NCBI RefSeq assembly: GCF_001021975.1
Contig: NZ_CP009928.1
Location: 4,569,633-4,633,632 of the forward strand
Source: Chryseobacterium gallinarum
GTDB lineage: Bacteria > Bacteroidota > Bacteroidia > Flavobacteriales > Weeksellaceae
Length of the DNA: 64,000 bases
Reading direction: 5' to 3'
Position 1 is the first letter of the stretch, and each line of letters opens with the position of its first letter. Of this stretch, positions 18,690 to 28,004 are shown in pieces. The notes beneath the pieces are model-generated. The model saw only the letters and a program-made list of their open reading frames with translations. It was not told where the DNA came from and searched no databases. A program made the position numbers and the translations under genes.

Positions 18690-18918
18690 GTGTTTCCCAC
18701 TGAAGCGTATAACTATGGAAAATATCCGTTTCAGGATATAACCTTGTATATCTGCAAAATACAAATATCAGAAATTCACTTTCCTGTTTTCCATTAATAA
18801 TCTATTCAATGCTGACTATTATCCCGTTCATGCCGAAGTAAGAGGTGTAAACAACGAAGGCCGTTATTTTCAAAGGGTCAGGACTATGGCAAATCAGGAA
18901 ATACAATTCAATCTTTAA
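18690..18918 (+). pseudogene. TonB-dependent receptor C-terminal remnant
   Basis: The frame 18742-18918 encodes the end of an outer-membrane receptor: FTFLFSINNLFNADYYPVHA, then NNEGRYFQRVRTMANQEIQF and NL-stop. The motif INNLFNADYY is the signature of the last barrel strands. Just upstream, a second frame reads YNYGKYPFQDITLY, which fits the preceding strand, so a frameshift lies near 18750. The rest of the receptor is absent. The gap 18579-19333 holds this remnant, a palindrome and a terminator. Confidence 0.55.
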
Positions 18919-19111
18919 AACCCATTAGAATATCAGTTATTTGCAAATCAACAAGATTTCTGTATCGGAAACAAGCCAGATAATGGCCTCTACCTTGAGA
19001 AACGGAACAGCAGCTCACAATAATAAAATTAAAACCGAGGTCTGTCCAGGAAATAAATTATCTTTGTTACAGAAAAATTTTCTCAATCATGAAATTGGAA
19101 TTTTCCCCGCT

Positions 19112-19135
19112 CTCCGAAGTCTCCCGACTTCGGAG
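19112..19135. repeat. CTCCGAAGTC palindrome
   Basis: Perfect 10-base arms CTCCGAAGTC / GACTTCGGAG with a TCCC loop. A related hairpin serves as a terminator at 26371-26405, and a degenerate form is at 17645-17668. It looks like a small dispersed palindrome family. Confidence 0.45.
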
Positions 19136-19266
19136 CAAGTTTAAAGGAAATAGTCTTATTGACTACTCAACAAGCGGAAATCAAAACAAAAAAATTCCAG
19201 CTTTCGTTGGGATTTTTAAGCAAAACAACCTACAATTCTCTATTATTAAAGAAATTTCCCACGAAA

Positions 19267-19296
19267 AAATGCCGGATATTTTCGTATTCGGCATTT
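19267..19296 (-). terminator. Terminator of the three-gene surface-protein operon
   Basis: Arms AAATGCCGGATA (19267-19278) and TATTCGGCATTT (19285-19296) pair with one G-T wobble. On the minus strand a T run follows. It lies 38 bases past the stop codon at 19334. Confidence 0.7.
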
Positions 19297-19333
19297 TATA
19301 ATATTCAAATGGTATAATAAGTAAGATTGATTT

Positions 19334-20239
19334 CTACTGCTCCACAATGGTTAATGAATTGTATACTCCGCTGCCTGAAACATCAAACTGACTTACCGTC
19401 CCATCAAATGCTACCGTAATCCAGGTGAATGGTCTTAATTTATCTCCTTTATTCAGATAAACGCTTACAGTACAGGCTGAGCCTACAGGTACAGCGTTAG
19501 GGCTTGCCCCGGTATCAGATGCATATCCGTTGTTGGTTTTTATCCTTTGGGTAATTACTCCTGCTGGATTTCTTACTTCCCATATGGCTTCCGTCTGGTT
19601 ATTTCCCCCGGTATTTACCTGGCTTGATTGTAATGCAAAAGTAAAAGTTGCAAAATACACCCCGGTTCTGGGAGCAATAAACTCCCCTGTAGATGGATTG
19701 AAATTATCGGTAGGGACACCAGAATCGGAATCCAGTTTTTCAGTCCAGTTGGTTAAATATGAGGACCTTCTTTGTACAATTCCGGATTTGGTTCCTATTT
19801 CTGAGGGAGTTCCACTTTCAAACACATAAGTATCCTGGGTTACCTTATTTGCCATAACAACAATGCGGGGTTTACCTTTTGGGAAAAAACTTACCCAATT
19901 TGTACCATCAGAAAACTCCAGATATCCTTTTACCCCAATGGCAGGACTTGCTACATAACGTAAAGCACCGGCACCAGCCTGTACCGCTGTTTTATCTGTG
20001 TTCCCTATTGCAACCGCCCCATTGTTTCCGCTTCGTAAATCTATTGCAACTTTCGGATTGGCAACCAGTACTCCTATCTTACCTGATTTATCAACTATCA
20101 CTTTGCCGGCATCCGTTTTTACTTCAACAGGATTTGTCGGGTTATCTACTCCTATCCCAATTTGGGCACTAGCCTGGACCCAGAAAAGCAGAGGAACAAA
20201 AACAATTGTCAGGCTCTTTATTTTATTATATTGTATCAT
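19334..20239 (-). CDS. Secreted C1q-like surface protein 3 of operon
   Basis: The 301-aa protein has a signal peptide (ending ASAQ) and the mature start IGIGVDNPTNPVEVKTDAG. A short fibre-like segment follows (IDLRSGNNGAVAIGNTDKTA; GYLEFSDGTNWVSFFPKG) and then a C-terminal C1q-like domain (STGEFIAPRTGVYFATFTFA; VSVYLNKGDKLRPFTWI; NSLTIVEQ). It is the last gene of a run of three paralogs with gaps of 7 and 11 bases, all on the minus strand. These are probably cell-surface or matrix proteins that assemble through the C1q-like head; C1q-type domains usually form trimers (family knowledge). Confidence 0.72.
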   Translation of the reverse strand: MIQYNKIKSLTIVFVPLLFWVQASAQIGIGVDNPTNPVEVKTDAGKVIVDKSGKIGVLVANPKVAIDLRSGNNGAVAIGNTDKTAVQAGAGALRYVASPAIGVKGYLEFSDGTNWVSFFPKGKPRIVVMANKVTQDTYVFESGTPSEIGTKSGIVQRRSSYLTNWTEKLDSDSGVPTDNFNPSTGEFIAPRTGVYFATFTFALQSSQVNTGGNNQTEAIWEVRNPAGVITQRIKTNNGYASDTGASPNAVPVGSACTVSVYLNKGDKLRPFTWITVAFDGTVSQFDVSGSGVYNSLTIVEQ

Positions 20240-20250
20240 GATTGTGTTTT

Positions 20251-21105
20251 TTATAATTCACTAATGCTGAGATTATTTAATTTCCCGTCATTCAGGGTAT
20301 TTCTCGCAGAACCTATATTGTGCCTGACACTAAACTTAATGGTATTTCCTGCTTTAAGATTAAAGATCGCATTGCAGTTACCACTTATAAAATTACTGAC
20401 TGCCCCAGCTTGGAATGCAGGATAAGAATTGACTGTTTTAAAAGTCTGAATATTCTCGGTATTGCGATTGCTTTCTATTGCGGTCTCTATAAAAGTATTT
20501 TTTGGAATAGTACCATTCGCTAAAGTGATATTGAAAGATACCAGATAAAAACCATCACGAGGAGCCGTAAATATACCGGTTGAAGAATTAAAATCTCCAT
20601 TGGGTGTTGTTCCCAGGTCTACAGTTTCGGTCCAGTCTGATATATAAACTGTAGAACCGCTACCGATACTCTGAACAGTACTCTTATTGGCATTTACAAG
20701 GGCTTTGGTAGGTGCTGTAAGAGGTAAAGCAATCCATTGTTCACCATCAGAATATTCTAAAAAGCCATTTACATTATAGCGTATTGCGCCGCCACCAGCC
20801 TCAGCAGGCGTTTGTGTACCGGTTCCTAAACCAATAAGCCCTTTATTATCCGGTGAACGGAGATCTACTTTGGTTACAGGGTTTAAAATCCCTACGCCAA
20901 GGTTCCCGTTTGAATCTACCACTACATCATTAGACAATTTTAAAGCATCAGGGGTGGATCCATTATCCTTTGCAGCATCAATCTGCAATGATTTCACAGG
21001 CTTATCGGTAAAAAAGCCTACCTGGGCTGATATCTTAACCGAAGAAAAAAATAGAATACAGGTCATTACCTGATATGCAAAACGAATTTTCAATTTCATA
21101 ATCAT
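20251..21105 (-). CDS. Secreted C1q-like surface protein 2 of operon
   Basis: The 284-aa protein is a paralog of its two neighbours. It has a signal peptide (ending KISAQ), a fibre-like N-terminal region (KSLQIDAAKDNGSTPDALKL; VTKVDLRSPDNKGLIGLGTG; GFLEYSDGEQWIALPL) and a C1q-like C-terminus (STGIFTAPRDGFYLVSFNIT; NLKAGNTIKFSVRHNIG; LNNLSISEL). Two in-frame ATGs (21105 and 21099) are both possible; the second gives MKLKIRF, a more typical signal start. The gene is 7 bases from the upstream paralog and 11 from the downstream one. Confidence 0.72.
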   Translation of the reverse strand: MIMKLKIRFAYQVMTCILFFSSVKISAQVGFFTDKPVKSLQIDAAKDNGSTPDALKLSNDVVVDSNGNLGVGILNPVTKVDLRSPDNKGLIGLGTGTQTPAEAGGGAIRYNVNGFLEYSDGEQWIALPLTAPTKALVNANKSTVQSIGSGSTVYISDWTETVDLGTTPNGDFNSSTGIFTAPRDGFYLVSFNITLANGTIPKNTFIETAIESNRNTENIQTFKTVNSYPAFQAGAVSNFISGNCNAIFNLKAGNTIKFSVRHNIGSARNTLNDGKLNNLSISEL

Positions 21106-21112
21106 CTATTTT

Positions 21113-22018
21113 TTAATGTTCTATAATGGTTAAGTTGTTAAATCCATCATCAGGATTTGTAGGGTCTGCAGGGTTAGTAGTCACTCTGAGTTCCACAGAA
21201 CCACTTGATACAAGATTATGCCAAAGCCTGGTTGCTACTTTTGTCCCTGCAAGTAAAGTAAGAGTTACGGTACTTGATCCTCCGGCCTGGGTAGATCGGG
21301 TAGAATTGGCATCATCGGCAGTACCGGTCATAGATTGTCCGAAAGTTTTGTAAACAGATGCCAGTACTGTGTTGGTTGTAGTATTGTAAAATTGTGATTC
21401 TACTCTGGATCCGTCATTAATTACGGCTCCATTAAAGTTAAATGTTAATAGAAAGGTATAGGTACCATCACGGGGAGCGGTAAAAATACCTGAAGAAGCA
21501 TCAAAGCTATTACTCATGTCCCGCACCACATTCCAATTGTTGATATTGGTAGCTGAATTTGGTATTATGGATTGAGTCGATATTTTACGGGCTACTACTA
21601 CTGCTTTTTGAGGAGCTATATAAGCTTTATGCCAAACCATTCCATCCGAAACTTCAATTTTGGGCCCTACAGGGATATTGGCAACATCATACCTCACTGC
21701 TCCTGCACCGGCATCTACAGCACTCATTGTAGTAGTGCTGAGACCTAAGGCATTTTCGGTTCCTGCAGATCTCATATCCATTTTTACCTGAGGATTAAAC
21801 ACTCCCACACCAACAAAGCCTGTTGTTTTGTTAATAATAACATCATTGGCTGCCTGTGCTGCTGTTGGAGTTCCCGTAACGGCATTGTCTTTAGCACCAT
21901 CTACATGTAAAGCCCCTTGAGGATTTTTTAATCCAATCCCTACTTGAGAGAATAATGGATTAACACAAGAATAAAACACTCCGCAGGAGAATATCAGAAA
22001 ACGTATTTTTTCTTTCAT
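21113..22018 (-). CDS. Secreted C1q-like surface protein 1 of operon
   Basis: The 301-aa first gene of the three-paralog operon. The signal peptide ends NPLFSQ and the mature start is VGIGLKNPQGALHVDGAKDN. Shared blocks follow (NPQVKMDMRSAGTENALGLS; DAGAGAVRYDV; SSGIFTAPRDGTYTFLLTFN; LLAGTKVATRLWHN; FNNLTIIEH). The same TAPRDG and terminal NLTI/NLSI blocks in all three proteins show recent duplication. The individual proteins differ most in the loops of the C1q-like domain, where a binding surface would be. Confidence 0.72.
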   Translation of the reverse strand: MKEKIRFLIFSCGVFYSCVNPLFSQVGIGLKNPQGALHVDGAKDNAVTGTPTAAQAANDVIINKTTGFVGVGVFNPQVKMDMRSAGTENALGLSTTTMSAVDAGAGAVRYDVANIPVGPKIEVSDGMVWHKAYIAPQKAVVVARKISTQSIIPNSATNINNWNVVRDMSNSFDASSGIFTAPRDGTYTFLLTFNFNGAVINDGSRVESQFYNTTTNTVLASVYKTFGQSMTGTADDANSTRSTQAGGSSTVTLTLLAGTKVATRLWHNLVSSGSVELRVTTNPADPTNPDDGFNNLTIIEH

Positions 22019-22491
22019 TTGTTTGTTTTTTTAAGGTTTGAATTATGGTAAGTAAGGCCTTAATACTAAATCAGCAATATGATACAGTCTCAATCGGGAA
22101 TAATTTCCCAAATAAAACCGGTATTCGTGGATTATAATATTTTCGGTGAACTTAAAATGCCTGGCAAGCTATTATAAAAAAATAGTTTTTCGATGCATTT
22201 TAAGCTTCATATATCAATTTTATTTTTTCATATTAAATAAGGTCAAAATTATCATATATACCTCATATATAAGGCCTTAACCTTATAGATATAATTCGAA
22301 AACAAATTAGATGTAACTCTACAGACCCATAATGGATCTTATTCAATGAATTACTCCCGTAAGCATACTTTATATTTATAAACAAATCCCTGAGAAATAT
22401 CAGAATATATATTCCTCTAAACTTTCGTATTTTTATGGATTAGAATACGTTTTCCACCAGCTCAATGCAGCCAAACCCAACACTATTATTC
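22019..22491. other. AT-rich upstream region, no gene seen
   Basis: This is the divergent promoter region between the surface-protein operon and the membrane gene at 22492. Neither a clear TTG/TAnnTTTG pair nor an ORF was found. Confidence 0.4.
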
Positions 22492-23025
22492 ATGAAAAAA
22501 TTAAATCCAGGGTATTTCGAATTCTTCTTTTTCAGGTATGGATTCATTGTTATCTTTATTCAAATAGTTTCAATATCACTTTATTTTTTTACCGAACAAA
22601 AAGAGCCTTTTTATTTGGCCTGTACAGGTATTATATGTTTGCTGTTTCTGGTTTTTGTATGTTCATCAGATTATTGGATACTGAGAAAAAACCTTTCTCT
22701 TGCCAATGTTTTTCTAACTGATAATGGTCTCATCATTAATGAAACCCCTTATCCTGCCGAACAGATAAAAGAAGTAGCCTTTATACCCGTAAGACATGCT
22801 TTGAACAAATTTCCAGCGTATTTCATTGAAATTACAACCCATGATGGGGCTGTTTTTTATTTTCTTGAAAAAAGTATGGGCTGGGACTTTGAATCACCTA
22901 CCCTAAAATTATTGAATAAGCATCCTTTATTTTCTTCAAAAACAAAAGAAAAAAGTGAGTCTTCAGAAGGTTTTTCAGCGTTTAAAAAACAAAAGCAATC
23001 ATCCCAAAAGCTAACCGAAAAATAA
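22492..23025 (+). CDS. Membrane protein with PH-like cytoplasmic domain
   Basis: The protein has two N-terminal transmembrane helices (FRYGFIVIFIQIVSISLYFF and FYLACTGIICLLFLVFV). A beta-rich segment after residue 75 (LTDNGLIINETPYPAEQIKE; YFIEITTHDGAVFYFLEK) looks like a bacterial PH-type domain. The C-terminus is charged and disordered. The start at 22492 (MKKLNPGYFEF) is preferred; an ATG at 22465 adds nine unlikely residues. It ends 22 bases before the PhzF-like gene on the same strand and may be co-transcribed with it. The function is unknown. Confidence 0.6.
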   Translation: MKKLNPGYFEFFFFRYGFIVIFIQIVSISLYFFTEQKEPFYLACTGIICLLFLVFVCSSDYWILRKNLSLANVFLTDNGLIINETPYPAEQIKEVAFIPVRHALNKFPAYFIEITTHDGAVFYFLEKSMGWDFESPTLKLLNKHPLFSSKTKEKSESSEGFSAFKKQKQSSQKLTEK

Positions 23026-23047
23026 ATATATACTAAAAACTCTCATT

Positions 23048-23836
23048 ATGAAGTTAGAATTATTTCAAATAGATACTTTTACAGAAAATATTTTCCAGGG
23101 AAATTCAGCCTGTGTTGTTCCATTGAAGACCTGGTTACCAGACGAGGTTCTCTTAAAAATAGCCCGTGAAAATGCTGTGGCAGAAACAGCTTTTTTTATT
23201 GATACCGGCAATAGCGTTCACCTGAGATGGTTTACCCCGGAAATAGAAATGGACCTATGCGGACATGCTACCCTTGCCACGGCTCATTGCCTGGCTTCCA
23301 TCTTACATTATCAAAACAGCAGAATCGTTTTTGAAACCAAAAGCGGTGAACTAACCGTTGAGGTTAAAGATGGATTTTATTACATGGATTTCCCATCGAG
23401 AATGCCTGAAGCATCAGCTCTTCCGGATATCATATCCAGATCCCTCAATATACAACCTAAGGAAGTTTTCAAATCGAGGGATTACGTCCTGGTATATGAG
23501 TCTGAAGAAGACATTAAAAAAATCAGGCTTGAAAGATCTATTTTTGATCTTATCAATCTGGACCCGGGTGGTATTGTGGTAACAGCAACAGGCACTGACA
23601 GTGATTTTGTTTCAAGGTATTTTACGCCGCAGTCCTCAATTCTTGAAGATCCTGTCACCGGCTCCGCACACTGCTCACTTATTCCGTTCTGGTCATCAAG
23701 ATTAGGGAAAAATAAACTTTTTGCCCGCCAGCTATCAGAAAGAGGTGGCGAACTCTATTGTGAAAACAAAAACGAGAGAGTGATTGTGGCAGGGAAAGCC
23801 AGGACTTATTCTATAGGACATCTATGGATAGAATAA
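23048..23836 (+). CDS. PhzF-family isomerase/epimerase-like protein
   Basis: The 262-aa protein matches the PhzF family along its length: FQIDTFTENIFQGNSACVVP at the N-terminus, the catalytic glutamate in NAVAETAFF, WFTPEIEMDLCGHATLATAH and the second-half glycine loop DPVTGSAHCSLIPFW with RQLSERGGEL. The two-lobed fold isomerises small acids in phenazine biosynthesis, but most single-copy members have unknown substrates and no other phenazine gene is here. It is followed by a clean terminator. Confidence 0.9.
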   Translation: MKLELFQIDTFTENIFQGNSACVVPLKTWLPDEVLLKIARENAVAETAFFIDTGNSVHLRWFTPEIEMDLCGHATLATAHCLASILHYQNSRIVFETKSGELTVEVKDGFYYMDFPSRMPEASALPDIISRSLNIQPKEVFKSRDYVLVYESEEDIKKIRLERSIFDLINLDPGGIVVTATGTDSDFVSRYFTPQSSILEDPVTGSAHCSLIPFWSSRLGKNKLFARQLSERGGELYCENKNERVIVAGKARTYSIGHLWIE

Positions 23837-23900
23837 ACTTTTTTAAATTAAAATAAAGAAACAACAAACCAATGATATAGCTGTATTGGCTATCTCGCGG

Positions 23901-23926
23901 CCACATGAATCCTTCATGTGGTTTTT
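23901..23926 (+). terminator. Terminator after the PhzF-like gene
   Basis: A 9-base perfect stem CCACATGAA / TTCATGTGG (23901-23909, 23913-23921) followed by TTTTTG. Confidence 0.8.
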
Positions 23927-24075
23927 GTATTATAAAATCAGACACTATAAAAACAACTGTATGAAAAGTGATTGAATAAGACCACAATACAATTGTTCGA
24001 CAGCGGGAGGTTATTTTTAACAGTATCTTTCAAAAGAAAATACTAAATTTTCCGTTTAATTATTAAATTTGGCTA

Positions 24076-24546
24076 ATGCGAAAGAATCTTTATCTCATCA
24101 TTATATTATTTTCTCTTACCAGTTGCTATACCTACCAGGTAAAAAAACAGGTGGATACAACAACCGGCAATCAGCAAGAATCTAAAAATGGTTCAGCTCC
24201 TGTTAATAGTGTATCTGCGCCAATGAAAAGTACAACAGCTGAATCCCAGAACCTGAACGCACAGCAAATGCCTGTTCCTGTCAACATCCAGGAGAAGCTG
24301 ACCCCTAATAAAAATGTTAAAATTAACGTTGAAGGCAGGAGCTATAAAATAATAGTTGACAAGTGGGAAAGCGACAGCCTGGTGGCACACCCGGTTCATA
24401 ATTCTAAAAAAATTCTGAAATTCCATAAAAACCAGATCAATGGAGAGAAAATTGCAGAAAAACGATTTTCACAACCCATAGCAGATATTATTACGGTTAC
24501 TGCTTATGCCGGAATTGCTGCTTCAATCTGGTTTCTTCTCCGTTAG
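24076..24546 (+). CDS. Small lipoprotein with C-terminal membrane helix
   Basis: The 156-aa protein has a lipoprotein signal (LIIILFSLTSC, Cys17), a polar Gln/Ser/Asn-rich linker, a folded segment (NVKINVEGRSYKIIVDKWES; KILKFHKNQINGEKIAEKRF) and a hydrophobic C-terminus (VTAYAGIAASIWFLL). A lipid anchor plus a terminal helix is unusual; it could be a bitopic envelope protein. A -7 box TAAATTTG (24064-24071) ends only 4 bases before the ATG, so transcription may start at or near the start codon. The function is unknown. Confidence 0.65.
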   Translation: MRKNLYLIIILFSLTSCYTYQVKKQVDTTTGNQQESKNGSAPVNSVSAPMKSTTAESQNLNAQQMPVPVNIQEKLTPNKNVKINVEGRSYKIIVDKWESDSLVAHPVHNSKKILKFHKNQINGEKIAEKRFSQPIADIITVTAYAGIAASIWFLLR

Positions 24547-24662
24547 TTATAAAGCTGCCTTCTCAAAACTGCCGCCCTTCAAGAGTCATAATATCAAATA
24601 AGACAGATTATCCTAAATTTGTCTCGAATAAAGCCTATCCGGGTTTAACACCCATATTGATA

Positions 24663-25460
24663 ATGATGCAATATTATCCTATACCGGATCCCCTGAAACC
24701 CTATGTGGAATCCATCTGGTCTTTTGAGAGCCCGGATCGGCTGGACTATTGTGAACAGGCAGCAGTCATTCCCACCGGACGCTGGATACTGATCTGGAAT
24801 TACCAGGGACAGTATGAGCATATTATTCAAAACACTTCCTACCACCATCCACTCTATGATTTACATTTGGTGGGCCAGCACAATTCAAAAATTGAACTCA
24901 AAGGAACTGAGCCTGTTCACTCAATAGGCATCAGTTTCAAGCCATACGGATATTATGCTATAGAAGGAAAGGAACTCCCGTTACTTGTCAATAAAGTACA
25001 ATCCGTATCTAAAAGGAATCTTGACGGAAAAGAGCTCCTGGCCTCCTTCACGGGAAACCTGCATGAGGCAGTAGCCGAAATTACCGGTCTGATCATTGAA
25101 AGGATACGATATACCCCGGATCAGCGCGTGGTAGAAATCATAAACCAAATCAATGCCTGTAATGGCAATGTCCTCATTAAAGAGCTATTCGGACACATTC
25201 CGGGATCACAACGTCATCTCAATAAGCTTTTCAAAGCACAGGTGGGCATTACTCCAAAGGAATATGTATCTATAATAAGGTTTCATGAAATTTACAACCG
25301 CTATATCAGAAATGAGGAACGGGAAAATAAAAGTGAACTTTATGACTTTTTTTATGATGAGTCTCATTTCATCATGAACTTCCGTAAGATTCTGCTTACA
25401 AAACCTCATCAGTTCATGAAAAAGGTCAACAAACTGGGAAACCAGTTTATCAGGAAATAA
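24663..25460 (+). CDS. AraC-family transcription regulator
   Basis: The N-terminal part (YYPIPDPLKPYVESIWSFES; AAVIPTGRWILIWNY; LVGQHNSKIELKGTEPVHSI) is the beta-rich domain common in Bacteroidota AraC proteins that sense small molecules. The C-terminus carries two HTH motifs (VLIKELFGHIPGSQRHLNKL; FKAQVGITPKEYVSIIRF), the second ending in MNFRKILLTKPHQFMK. ATGs at 24663 and 24666 follow a TTG that is unlikely as a start. The SAM methyltransferase gene starts 61 bases downstream on the same strand, so they may share a transcript; this regulator may respond to that enzyme's substrate (inference). Confidence 0.87.
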   Translation: MMQYYPIPDPLKPYVESIWSFESPDRLDYCEQAAVIPTGRWILIWNYQGQYEHIIQNTSYHHPLYDLHLVGQHNSKIELKGTEPVHSIGISFKPYGYYAIEGKELPLLVNKVQSVSKRNLDGKELLASFTGNLHEAVAEITGLIIERIRYTPDQRVVEIINQINACNGNVLIKELFGHIPGSQRHLNKLFKAQVGITPKEYVSIIRFHEIYNRYIRNEERENKSELYDFFYDESHFIMNFRKILLTKPHQFMKKVNKLGNQFIRK

Positions 25461-25521
25461 ATGAGGTCTGTTTTTTCCTATTTTCCGGCATCCGGTTGCC
25501 GTTACTTTGCAGAAAAATTCA

Positions 25522-26349
25522 ATGATTATGTTAGAAAAAGTAACAGACACCGCCAAAGCACTCATGGCATTTAAAGCAGAAACAGACACCATACCTTATG
25601 CAAAAAAGATAGCAGATTACTTCAATATTGATACTCCGGCAGCACTGAAGGAGGATTTCGGATTCCAGGCAAGTGTACTTCACTTTGAAATGCGCTCGCG
25701 TTCTTTGGACTATTTCCTCGAAAAAACCTCTGCCTCTACTGTATTGGAACTATCAGCGGGTTTTTCCTTAAGAGGATTGGAATATGCACACCGTAATATC
25801 AATACAACATATCTTGATACTGATTTGAATTCCATCATCACAGCAAAAACCGGCATGCTGGAAAATATGGGGGAAACCGTGCCCTCCAATCTGCAGTTTC
25901 TGGATCTGGATGCATTGGATGAAAAATCATTTCCGGCAGTTAGCAGTGAAGTACTGATCATTAATGAAGGCTTACTGATGTATTTTAACCGTGAATCCCA
26001 ACGCCGTATTTTAAGAAATATCCATTCCCTATTGAACAAGAACGGAGGAACATGGGTAACCGCAGATATTTACCTGAAACACGAAACCCATACCCTGGGA
26101 AGCGATCGCGATAAAAAATGGAATACCTTTTTCAAAAAGAACAATGTTCATGAAAATTATTTTGAATCTTTTGGTCAGGCTGAGCAATTCTTTCATGATA
26201 ACGGATTCAGGATTATTGAAAAGTATGAACCGGAATTTGAAAAGCTCAGCAGCTTACCTAAATTACTCGAGACAGGCACACCCAAGCAGCTGGAACTTCT
26301 GAAAAGCAGAGGCAGAATACAGGAAACCTGGCAGCTTGCAGTGAAATAG
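25522..26349 (+). CDS. Class I SAM methyltransferase, LCM/Ppm1-like
   Basis: The SAM-binding motif I reads TVLELSAGFSLRG, preceded by FEMRSRSLDYFLEK, and motif II is TTYLDTDLNSI. Further blocks are LNEGLLMYFNRESQRRILRN and GGTWVTADIYLK. This order matches the leucine-carboxyl-methyltransferase/Ppm1 type used for many small-molecule O-methylations. The ATG at 25522 is preferred over a TTG at 25507. It probably forms a pair with the AraC gene upstream and ends in a terminator 21 bases after its stop codon. The substrate is unknown. Confidence 0.82.
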   Translation: MIMLEKVTDTAKALMAFKAETDTIPYAKKIADYFNIDTPAALKEDFGFQASVLHFEMRSRSLDYFLEKTSASTVLELSAGFSLRGLEYAHRNINTTYLDTDLNSIITAKTGMLENMGETVPSNLQFLDLDALDEKSFPAVSSEVLIINEGLLMYFNRESQRRILRNIHSLLNKNGGTWVTADIYLKHETHTLGSDRDKKWNTFFKKNNVHENYFESFGQAEQFFHDNGFRIIEKYEPEFEKLSSLPKLLETGTPKQLELLKSRGRIQETWQLAVK

Positions 26350-26370
26350 AAACCGGTAATAAAGTTAACT

Positions 26371-26405
26371 ACTCTCCGAAGTCACTGATTTCGGAGAGTT
26401 TTTTT
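26371..26405 (+). terminator. Terminator of the AraC/methyltransferase pair
   Basis: Perfect 10-base arms ACTCTCCGAA / TTCGGAGAGT (26371-26380, 26390-26399) followed by a T run. The sequence resembles the palindrome at 19112. Confidence 0.82.
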
Positions 26406-26479
26406 AAAAACAATTCTGACAAACCAAACCACCCCCTACATAAATTCCTTATAATCCCAAGAAGCTGCTTCTTCTGCAA

Positions 26480-27730
26480 TTACTCATACTTTGAAAAATC
26501 AACGGCAAATATGCACCGGTTGACCTGGCTACCATTCTGGGCTCCGGCATTGGGTTCATATTCCGTCAGGCTCCACAGATAACCATATTGAGCTTCATAG
26601 TAGAGGGATTCTGCTCCATAAGGCCATCGGTAACGTACCGTATCATCGGCTCCATCGGTATACCTTGCCAGCCTTGCATTGGAACCATAGGAATTGCTTG
26701 GAGATCCGGTACAGGAAAGCCATGTCCTGTTGCCTTTCCGGAATACACCCTGGATGCCATGAGCATGATTATCCGCAAAAAGACTGTTTTTGGGCGCTAT
26801 GGTAACAATTCCTGAATTTTGAATCGTTCCACTTGCGTTAATAGGAAAACCAAAGACTTTAGGAACAATGGAAGCATCAGCGCTGCCCGCATAGTATTGC
26901 CCGGTCCATAGCTGGGTCCCTTCATCATTAACCTGTATGGTAGAAAAAGGACTGGCATTGTTGATTTTCTGATACCCTGTCTGAGGCAATACATACCGGT
27001 AATTGAAGGCAAACAGATTACCGTTCGCATCTTTACCACATTTGTCATTGGTAGTGTCCCCTGTACTGACTTCAATAATTTTATTCAGATCAAATATCCG
27101 GACGCCCAGATTGGTACTGCTGAGATATATTTTCCCATTAAAATAAGCAATTCCACCAGCGTGTACTTTCAAGGGAGCGAAAGAGCTATATTGCGTATAG
27201 GTTGTAGTACCTGCCGGAATATCAGGCTGTACCAGCAGGATATGCCGGTACGTGAGATAGGTGCTTGAACTCGGGCTGATGTCAATCAGGGTAATGCGGG
27301 AACCTTTATATTCTGCATCATCTTTTGCATACCAGCTCACCAGCAGGTAGCGAACGCCATCTTTGGTAAATCCTGCAATTCCCTGTGGCCGCCAGATGGA
27401 GGTGGTTTCGTCATCGGTGTTCCAGCGGATTCCCCTCACTCTGTTTTCTTCCGGAATATTGAAACCGTAGACTTCGGTATAGGCATTTCCGCCAATGGCC
27501 TGACGGTTTTTATTGACCTGCGAAGGATTTAAAAAGCTAAAACCCGAATTGATATAAGCGCTGGTGTCTACATAAGGATTGACACTTACCTCTGATGCAG
27601 CGGCCTTGCTGGTAGTAGACTTTGCCGGTAATTCTTCTTCCATTGAGGCTGAAGTCAATTGATTATTCTGACATCCGATGCCTGTCATTGCAAGCATAAG
27701 TATCCATCCTGGTAGTTGTTTTTTAATCAT
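26480..27730 (-). CDS. Predicted exported lipoprotein, unknown function
   Basis: The 416-aa protein has a lipobox (TGIGCQNN, Cys20) and a low-complexity Ser/Thr/Ala linker to about residue 50. The body is rich in Trp, Tyr and Gly with repeated beta-strand blocks (WRPQGIAGFTKDGVRYLLVS; KVHAGGIAYFNGKIYLSSTN; LWTGQYYAGSADASIVPKVF; WSLTEYEPNAGAQNGSQVNR) that look like blades of a beta-propeller. No catalytic motif was recognised. It is alone on its strand. Confidence 0.65.
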   Translation of the reverse strand: MIKKQLPGWILMLAMTGIGCQNNQLTSASMEEELPAKSTTSKAAASEVSVNPYVDTSAYINSGFSFLNPSQVNKNRQAIGGNAYTEVYGFNIPEENRVRGIRWNTDDETTSIWRPQGIAGFTKDGVRYLLVSWYAKDDAEYKGSRITLIDISPSSSTYLTYRHILLVQPDIPAGTTTYTQYSSFAPLKVHAGGIAYFNGKIYLSSTNLGVRIFDLNKIIEVSTGDTTNDKCGKDANGNLFAFNYRYVLPQTGYQKINNASPFSTIQVNDEGTQLWTGQYYAGSADASIVPKVFGFPINASGTIQNSGIVTIAPKNSLFADNHAHGIQGVFRKGNRTWLSCTGSPSNSYGSNARLARYTDGADDTVRYRWPYGAESLYYEAQYGYLWSLTEYEPNAGAQNGSQVNRCIFAVDFSKYE

Positions 27731-28004
27731 GGTTTTTATACATTTAATAAGATATGGTACGGCTTACCAATATTGTGAATTGCTTGCGAAACTACCGGAT
27801 TCCGGTTTTATTTGGGTAACTTCAGTGTTAAGTCTGTATTAAATTTCTGATTCCGGCACTATTTTACTTTCAGAATTAAGGAATAAGAGCAATGATCAAG
27901 TATCTTAATGTTTAAAATAAAATATTTTTAAATTTTAATTAGAAACATAGGGTAAAAAATTAAACATGTTCTATATTTGAAGTTAGACTAACCAATCTCA
28001 TAAC

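Noticed and set aside
23048..23836. Phenazine biosynthesis locus
   Set aside because: Only a PhzF-like gene is present; this family is widespread without phenazines.
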